Part shown: positions 9,501-11,518 of the stretch, piece after piece
Position numbering within the stretch: position 1 is the first letter of the stretch
Layout of the letters: each line of letters begins with the position of its first letter
NCBI GenBank assembly: GCA_963991985.1
Contig: CAXDRX010000034.1
Coordinates: 1 to 11,518 of the forward strand
Source of the DNA: MED-G17 sp963991985
GTDB taxonomy: Bacteria; Bacteroidota; Bacteroidia; NS11-12g; UBA9320
Direction: 5' to 3'
DNA length: 11,518 bases
Program-made: the position numbers and the translations under genes
Notes under the pieces: model-generated
Seen by the model: only the letters and a program-made list of their open reading frames with translations
What the model was told of the DNA's origin: nothing
The model's database searches: none

Positions 9501-10691
9501 CCAATAGATGTACAAACTATCTTGGGTGTTTAGATTGGGCAATTCAATTTCCACTGCTGCCACCGCTTGGTTGCTCAAACAAGAAAATATACCATTCCGA
9601 TTGGCCAAATTGAGAACCTTTACCTTGCTTATTTTCGTCCTTTTGCCCTTTTTGCCCAAGGTATAGTAAAAACTATCTGTTGCTATTTCGCTCAGCATGT
9701 TGGTACTTGCCTGGCGAACAAACAAGCTCAAATTTCTTGCCGTATCGTTTCCATAATTCACCAAAATAGAGCTTTGCTGATGCATTCTGCCAGGATCAAA
9801 ACAAGGTGTGGTGCTAGAACCATTGATGGTTTTTATGCGCGGACTTTTGGTGCTCATCTGGCTGCGCGCTGTTTGATTTTGACTGCCACAAAGCAAATCT
9901 TCACAATACCAAATGGCCCGATAACTCACTTCCAAAGTATCGCAAGCCTTTTGCTGAAAACTATCGCGAAGCAAGATCTCCTCGTTTTTATCAAAATAAA
10001 TGTCCTTGTTGCCTATGCTTTTGAAATATTGGCTATCCAAGATGTGCCAAATGGTATCGCCCGATCTTTTGGTCATTTTGGGGCTCGATCCTTGCCACTG
10101 CAAACCACTCCCTGTGATTCTGAACAAGGCAATCTTGCAAAGCTTTCCATTCCCTCTATTGGCCAGCACAATCTTGCGAACAAAAGTGTCTTTGGCATCT
10201 AGCGTATTGAGGCTTGGAACTATGGATGAGATTTGCAAAGAAGGTTGTAAAATATTGAGGGGTGTAGAAGTTTTTTGCGCCTTGCTGCTTCCTTGTTGCG
10301 CCTCCACTTTATAGCTTACAAAAGATCCTGAATTGATTCTTTTTTGAAGTCCACAAAGTGCTTTCACTCGGATTCGGAAATTGATCGCCGAAGCCAAACC
10401 AATCGATGCAAAAGAAAAAATTGGGGCAGAAAGATCACTGAGATTGCTTTCTGCTATGCCACTGCCCAACAAACTACCCGATGCATATTCCATATCCGTG
10501 GGCAAAGTCACCTTCACCGTACCACTGCCCAAACTTGAGGTACTGATGTTGCGCACCTCGATGCGCAAAAAATCACCTGGGGTGCACTGGTGTATCGAAG
10601 ATGGATTGCTTAGGTTGATGACCATCTTGTTTTGGGCATGCAATGCCAAGCCAAAAACCAGTAGATACAAGAAAAAAAGCGCTTTTTTCAC
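3519..10691 (-). CDS. Giant secreted T9SS cargo with PKD modules and gliding-motility-type C-terminal domain
   Basis: A predicted surface or secreted protein of 2390 residues in one uninterrupted frame. Residues 1-19 form a signal peptide (KKALFFLYLLVFGLALHA, cleavage before Gln20). Residues 20-1506 resemble DUF11-type beta-sandwich modules (for example TPGDFLRIEVRNIS), rich in scattered cysteines; I cannot assign finer families. Residues 1507-2304 hold about ten PKD/Ig-like modules of about 80 residues, clearest at WDLGDG (2093-2098) and FDLGDG (2175-2180). Residues 2305-2390 are a type B sorting domain (YIPNAFSPNFDGINE...IFNRWGQRIFDG). Such proteins cross the outer membrane through T9SS and often act as adhesins; the ligand is unknown. 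The start is GTG at 10691, which puts the signal peptide at the N terminus; TTG at 10733 is in frame but would overlap the putative promoter and prefix 14 residues. It sits alone, convergent with pnuC. Confidence 0.9.
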   Translation of the reverse strand: MKKALFFLYLLVFGLALHAQNKMVINLSNPSSIHQCTPGDFLRIEVRNISTSSLGSGTVKVTLPTDMEYASGSLLGSGIAESNLSDLSAPIFSFASIGLASAINFRIRVKALCGLQKRINSGSFVSYKVEAQQGSSKAQKTSTPLNILQPSLQISSIVPSLNTLDAKDTFVRKIVLANRGNGKLCKIALFRITGSGLQWQGSSPKMTKRSGDTIWHILDSQYFKSIGNKDIYFDKNEEILLRDSFQQKACDTLEVSYRAIWYCEDLLCGSQNQTARSQMSTKSPRIKTINGSSTTPCFDPGRMHQQSSILVNYGNDTARNLSLFVRQASTNMLSEIATDSFYYTLGKKGKRTKISKVKVLNLANRNGIFSCLSNQAVAAVEIELPNLNTQDSLYIYWHTRACVSEDCNAAFWSHRWYTQVSHEDQCAKTINEGTVWGSYGYYQAIRFTKLAPTDIKPSRDAELNYEFNSGRLITATSRAKSHLDLVLDAGLSHSLQAGDFQFIHQNGTSWSPNKLMKKGDTIRAVFYGAPQVTLNRGELKIKLKGNCKNWKNQSLKYKIQWRYQPDSACVKKKWFLPFCDEDNIKLHCALSCKYGLHFNDFVAERISFGRPDNNSDGIPDSTGSLDQSKVKKKRIMYGDTLKATFRGKVYANSFGWTYGQAISEIRLGKFLDVQTVRAKIYRSNVLYYNATGIRYSQSTNGQNRTFVYDLSYAGLTNGGGRLPTRFKYQNGDSIEIEVLYIVNGNYGGNIGEMEFDNRFFVSTVSNPPNNQRYQCDTFSERLNLVGYYFTNWGPNTYNNSGCKDQYISQNFYLGLGPCCSNYAGNDIFPYEYRNWAQIEKVIVHLPPGFSCTEARMWHYGTKGIGSIRTQYKAQLFPDTILPNHQVVFDLDSLFSHKGGDFLLSDDGFHGVFQPKIVTNCVANAGINTVNYSFVFRQKNQLGKGLDTIFSSNSPDRVNIEKATVAMLAQVQEVNPSTDTAVWIVSVSNSNRLGLAEKLFFGLPKSSGVELLQIKDLSTKQVLKRQNDIFIYGSLGAQTQKQFEVKVKFSGCSANNFDLLAGWDCAQYPDSLSDYDCQFSKVNLAYKVLNTRLEIALNDSNKTVDLCSMQSYVLELSNVGKSNVYSSFIDIYLQPGMELSDSLWLFYKSAQDSSLVRNAKKIATNVYRFALDPYDSLLKKNGLENIDGQRSSAKLKFKINTNCNFISGSFFMLRPGGYLKCGLPVYAGITAGKPIEIKGVKQPYYSSIKFTMSALDACNYQDNTTVKFLNLGPDSTSSTDKILFTVPKGFYINPSKTVNLHNGVQKIVYDTSAGNNRYLMDIPLGLAAGDSSHFQLSTYLVSEEMACGQVPLYMQAVVMQSVTCVKNNTQCKIFVNTSDQFVLDSVKKSVYDLQFTKAISQMKNGKEMAQIDYKITNRGVVKEKGIPLGVRLVYDRNKNGRVDDKDSILMIDTIGLEIKKNQTLNRQMLHHLYKDQACHLLLYIDAKSCLCEETTEKVGTITLKNVRSDTTICSYDPLAIGLRSPEWYRYTWNDTLRIDKVDSSLARFTAKNLTTANVRYLVKLETNRGDCKSVDSAYITVFPAIVIDMKDTADMCQGFPIRIGNVASGGVGRIKKYQWTPQDSLSDPYFTRPYANIHTSKKFFVSVTDPTGCYLYDSVFVRVNKNPKAQFDLDDACVGQWIEPKNTSQYSNSLSAIVWKIGKDSFTSLSPKTLLDSAGKTPISLWFIDNKGCQDSIQDTIKIYEAPKPQMRLTNDCQFQPTSYFATTSFGGPLAHYWRIQNDSIAGDTLHTKWMSPGQKEILLASRIPFGCEAYTLDTLVVYPKPKASYVYEEKCFGDSIHYLSQSTSMDSLTKFVWRLNGQIFDTSQQLKIVHRDTGKFLMSLEVQTQYGCKDTFTQSLDVFPLPLANFSVANICLGDTLEAYNLTEFPRKKGQNIQWLWGQQTFNDSFCLKLIPKNAGQQELQFFAENQYGCTDTVAKKFWVKSLVESEVEFLGNCENESFAWEANPQPKDSFQSLAWIFQKDTSRQLRWQRKLPAGNYQVKLITEAKNGCFTDTLLPFELIPKPSAMAKLSFPCADNLVRFVAQNQKVHWDLGDGQFAVLDSFEYAYLDTGTYQIKLAVEDAFGCKDTLIRELTIKNKVQAEIGVDSLCEGNPIEIKNRSTGLAVPITKSIFDLGDGNQVSNKNQFWHTYAQSGKFLIELNFETLPNCKYTTSKTVEIYPLPVPGFDFSPKETDILNANIQFINKSSGATQIEYKISDGSFYPSEQFSHQFKDSGDYTITQILTTEKGCSDSLSKNIRIHFLATLYIPNAFSPNFDGINEGFKPYGMGIQTYQISIFNRWGQRIFDGQENEPWTGKNIPLGTYRYQIKIRAYNGDVNYRYGTLKLLR
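3522..3779 (-). other. Type B (gliding motility-associated) T9SS C-terminal domain
   Basis: The last 86 residues of the giant protein (2305-2390). It opens with LYIPNAFSPNFDGINEGF, continues with ISIFNRWGQRIFDG and PWTGKNIPLGTYRYQI, and ends YGTLKLLR. This pattern is the gliding-motility-associated C-terminal domain, which serves as the T9SS export signal in SprB-type adhesins. Such cargo is usually handled by PorP/SprF-type partners, none of which is in the window. Confidence 0.92.
3780..6173 (-). repeat. Tandem PKD/Ig-like module region of the giant protein
   Basis: Residues 1507-2304, about 800 residues in roughly ten units of about 80. Units repeat a pattern: a Cys-containing strand such as ACVGQ, KCFGDS, ICLGDT or LCEGNP, a central aromatic/DGxG-like strand, a GCxDT/GCxDS strand (GCKDT, GCTDT, GCSDS), then a V-x-PxP linker (YPKP, FPLP, YPLP). 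Units are divergent at protein and DNA level, so they are old duplications and unlikely to recombine easily. They probably act as a rigid extracellular stalk. Confidence 0.8.
6357..6392 (-). other. EF-hand/dockerin-like calcium loop in the giant protein
   Basis: Residues 1434-1445 read DRNKNGRVDDKD, matching the 12-residue DxNxNGxVxxxD calcium loop with acidic or amide groups at positions 1, 3, 5, 9 and 12 and glycine at 6. It lies shortly before the PKD array and may stiffen the junction between the two halves of the protein. Calcium binding is inferred from the motif alone. Confidence 0.6.
8832..8858 (-). other. Thrombospondin-3-like DxNxDGxxD motif in the giant protein
   Basis: Residues 612-620 read DNNSDGIPD, a form common in thrombospondin type 3-like calcium-binding linkers of bacterial surface proteins. 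It is a single copy, not a run, so binding is less sure than for the longer EF-hand-like loop nearer the PKD region. Confidence 0.45.
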
Positions 10692-10704
10692 TCCAGCCGA
10701 TGAG

Positions 10705-10733
10705 TAAAGGTACAATAAAATGAACAAAAACAA
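10705..10733 (-). promoter_or_regulatory. Candidate promoter of the giant gene
   Basis: On the minus strand TACCTTTA (10705-10712) matches the -7 consensus TAnnTTTG at all but the last base, and a TTG (10731-10733) lies 18 bases upstream as a possible -33 element. Transcription would begin close to 10700, leaving a short leader before GTG at 10691. This placement, between a terminator and the start codon, is sensible, but the match is imperfect. Confidence 0.3.
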
Positions 10734-10753
10734 TCCTTTGAAAGTTATTTCAT

Positions 10754-10780
10754 AAAAAAGGGGAGCAATGAGATGCTCCC
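10754..10780 (-). terminator. Intrinsic terminator, minus strand
   Basis: On the minus strand GGGAGCA (10780-10774), a 6-base loop, then TGCTCCC (10767-10761), one C, and six T (10759-10754). A 7-bp GC-rich stem followed by a T-run is a textbook Rho-independent terminator. It lies about 360 bases after the stop of the right-edge gene and just before the giant gene's promoter region, so it probably insulates the two transcription units. Confidence 0.75.
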
Positions 10781-10787
10781 TAAGGGC

Positions 10788-10808
10788 GGCAAAACATCCG
10801 GTTTTGCC
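10788..10808. repeat. Inverted repeat GGCAAAAC / GTTTTGCC
   Basis: A perfect 8-bp stem with a 5-base loop (ATCCG). It sits seven bases from the terminator stem, so in a minus-strand transcript the two hairpins would be consecutive, with the terminator second. No T-run follows this one directly on either strand. It could protect the mRNA 3' end or be a protein site. Confidence 0.55.
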
Positions 10809-10860
10809 TGATGCGTATTACTAAACCAAAGAGCAGGTGGAAAAATCCTCCCCCTCCTGG

Positions 10861-10893
10861 CACCCGAATGGGAGTGCCCTTGCGAACACTCCC
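10861..10893. repeat. Palindromic repeat, copy 1
   Basis: CACCCGAAT followed by arm GGGAGTG (10870-10876), loop CCCTTGCGAA, arm CACTCCC (10887-10893). Arms and loop are identical to copy 2. The base run flanking the arm is AAT rather than the AAAA of copies 2 and 3, so this copy lacks the short T-run on the minus strand. Confidence 0.8.
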
Positions 10894-10910
10894 GAAATGA
10901 AAAATTACCT

Positions 10911-10931
10911 CTTTTCTCTTAACAAGAAAAG
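10911..10931. repeat. AT-rich inverted repeat CTTTTCT / AGAAAAG
   Basis: A perfect 7-bp stem with a 7-base loop (CTTAACA), lying between palindrome copies 1 and 2. It has no counterpart between copies 2 and 3, so it is not part of the repeated unit. Stability would be low, and chance is possible in this AT-rich stretch. Confidence 0.4.
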
Positions 10932-10960
10932 AATTAGAAAAGCGAAAAGCCGTGGCTTCT

Positions 10961-10993
10961 CACCCAAAAGGGAGTGCCCTTGCGAACACTCCC
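10961..10993. repeat. Palindromic repeat, copy 2
   Basis: CACCCAAAA followed by arm GGGAGTG (10970-10976), loop CCCTTGCGAA, arm CACTCCC (10987-10993). It starts exactly 100 bases after copy 1. Read on the minus strand, the stem is followed by TTTT, giving a weak terminator-like form. Confidence 0.8.
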
Positions 10994-11056
10994 TACACAT
11001 AACTGTATAAAAAACATTACCTTCGATGATGCTCTGCTAAAAAACACAAAGTCAGG

Positions 11057-11093
11057 CACCTCAAAAGGGAGTGCCGCTGCAACAAACACTCCC
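11057..11093. repeat. Palindromic repeat, copy 3 (variant loop)
   Basis: CACCTCAAAA followed by arm GGGAGTG (11067-11073), a 13-base loop CCGCTGCAACAAA, and arm CACTCCC (11087-11093). The arms are kept while the loop has diverged, which is what selection on the stem would produce. On the minus strand TTTT follows the stem. It lies 47 bases beyond the stop of the right-edge gene. Confidence 0.78.
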
Positions 11094-11140
11094 TATGAAA
11101 AGATAATAAAAACAATCAGCGGCAATAGGCCCTTGCGGCA

Positions 11141-11518
11141 CTAGTGCATGACGCTGATTTTCTTGACCTTCACACCAACAGGGGTGCCAATGTGTAGGTA
11201 GTATATGCCACGGGATAAGGATCCTGTGGGTATGCTGTTTTCTGTTTGGTGGCCGGGCTGGGCGTCCTCCCAAATCATTTTGCCCGTGCCATCATAGATT
11301 TTCAAAGACTGCCTTGCTGGAAATTCTGGCGAAAAACGCAAATGAAGTGTTTGGTCTGCAGGCACGGGGTAAGCCGTATAGGCGTGGTTGAGTGCATTGT
11401 GCAAAATCACCGGACCAAACCATTCGGCGGCCCCGTTGAAATCCACCTGCTTTAGCTTGTAAAAGATTTGCATTTCCTTTGTTCCAATGGCATCCATTTG
11501 AACAAATGAATGGCAAGC
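11141..11518 (-). CDS. T9SS cargo protein, C-terminal part with type A sorting domain (truncated by window end)
   Basis: The frame is open to the right edge, so only the last 125 residues are seen and the protein's main function is unknown. The visible part starts with a strand pair MQIFYKLKQVDFNGAAEWFG, the kind of beta-rich segment commonly placed just before the sorting domain. From about 11371 the final 76 residues form a type A T9SS C-terminal domain: YPVPADQTLHL, SLKIYDGTGKMIWE, GSLSRGIYYLHIG, and the basic end VKVKKISVMH. Such domains direct cargo through the outer membrane and are normally cleaved, with anchoring to an A-type lipopolysaccharide or release. An ATG at 11497 is in frame, but the coding signal continues upstream of it. 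The gene precedes the giant gene in the same direction, separated by a structured spacer and terminator, so they are likely separate transcription units. Confidence 0.88.
   Translation of the reverse strand, partial: ACHSFVQMDAIGTKEMQIFYKLKQVDFNGAAEWFGPVILHNALNHAYTAYPVPADQTLHLRFSPEFPARQSLKIYDGTGKMIWEDAQPGHQTENSIPTGSLSRGIYYLHIGTPVGVKVKKISVMH

Larger units (their letters stand above)
10734..11140. other. Hairpin-rich noncoding spacer between two T9SS cargo genes
   Basis: About 400 bases with no credible gene on either strand; short open frames here lack family features. It holds a minus-strand terminator, three related GGGAGTG/CACTCCC hairpins, and further inverted repeats at 10788-10808, 10834-10859 (imperfect: CAGGTGG with CCTCCTG, one mismatch) and 10911-10931 (CTTTTCT with AGAAAAG, 7-base loop). 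Transcribed from the right, it would form a long, strongly structured 3' UTR of the gene ending at 11141. Confidence 0.7.

Noticed and set aside
9567..10202. 211-residue plus-strand open frame opposite the giant gene
   Set aside because: Lies wholly antisense to a strongly supported coding region and shows no recognisable domain or start context; a frame shadow.
10692..10733. TTG at 10733 as the start of the giant gene
   Set aside because: It adds 14 residues before an otherwise ideal signal peptide and would coincide with the candidate -33 element; GTG at 10691 fits better, though this is not proven.
10904..11022. ATTACCT shared by the intervals after palindrome copies 1 and 2
   Set aside because: It sits at different offsets from the hairpins (11 and 23 bases), so it does not support a longer common repeat unit.
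10861..11093. CRISPR array
   Set aside because: Only three copies, strongly palindromic with variable loops, intervals of about 65 AT-rich bases, and no cas genes.
10861..11093. Integron attC sites or a gene-cassette array
   Set aside because: No gene lies between the copies, and the characteristic core-site sequences and integrase are absent.
11138..11147. Perfect palindrome GCACTAGTGC over the stop codon of the right-edge gene
   Set aside because: Ten bases with no loop is too short to claim a hairpin or operator; noted only as a possible chance match.
11061..11273. 70-residue minus-strand open frame overlapping the end of the right-edge gene
   Set aside because: Out of frame with the T9SS sorting domain, runs through repeat copy 3, and has low-complexity content with no family features.

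Overview
The window looks like a chromosomal stretch from a member of the Bacteroidota. The evidence is two C-terminal sorting domains of the type IX secretion system (T9SS, found only in this phylum and its relatives), a bacterial GH3-family protein of the kind common there, a polyprenyl synthase with Bacteroidota-like sequence, AT-rich DNA, GTG starts without clear Shine-Dalgarno sites, and candidate TAnnTTTG-type -7 boxes. I cannot name the genus.

Layout from left to right. Bases 1-624 hold the 3' two thirds of a long-chain polyprenyl diphosphate synthase gene on the + strand, cut by the window edge. It meets, tail to tail with a 1-base gap, a two-gene minus-strand operon (2858 down to 626). 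The first gene of the operon is a GH3-family acyl-adenylating enzyme. The second is a lipoprotein fusing a rhodanese domain to a thioredoxin domain, and the two overlap by 8 bases. A 105-base divergent spacer separates them from a PnuC-family vitamin transporter gene on the + strand (2964-3530). The pnuC gene overlaps by 12 bases, again tail to tail, with a giant minus-strand gene (10691 down to 3519). The giant gene encodes a secreted protein of about 2390 residues: signal peptide, about 1490 residues of cysteine-containing beta-sandwich (DUF11-like) modules with two calcium-loop-like motifs, about ten PKD/Ig-like modules, and a gliding-motility-type (type B) T9SS sorting domain.

Upstream of the giant gene is about 450 bases of noncoding DNA (10692-11140) packed with inverted repeats. 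It includes three related copies of a GGGAGTG/CACTCCC hairpin spaced 97-100 bases apart, and a good intrinsic terminator for minus-strand transcription. Beyond it, to the right edge, is the 3' end of another minus-strand gene with a type A T9SS sorting domain.

Functional picture: the left side carries housekeeping and envelope functions (isoprenoid chain for quinone, periplasmic sulfur/redox lipoprotein, vitamin uptake). The right side is devoted to cell-surface or secreted proteins that use T9SS. I see no defence system, prophage, transposase, CRISPR array, tRNA or rRNA. The least explained parts are the hairpin-rich spacer and the long N-terminal region of the giant protein.
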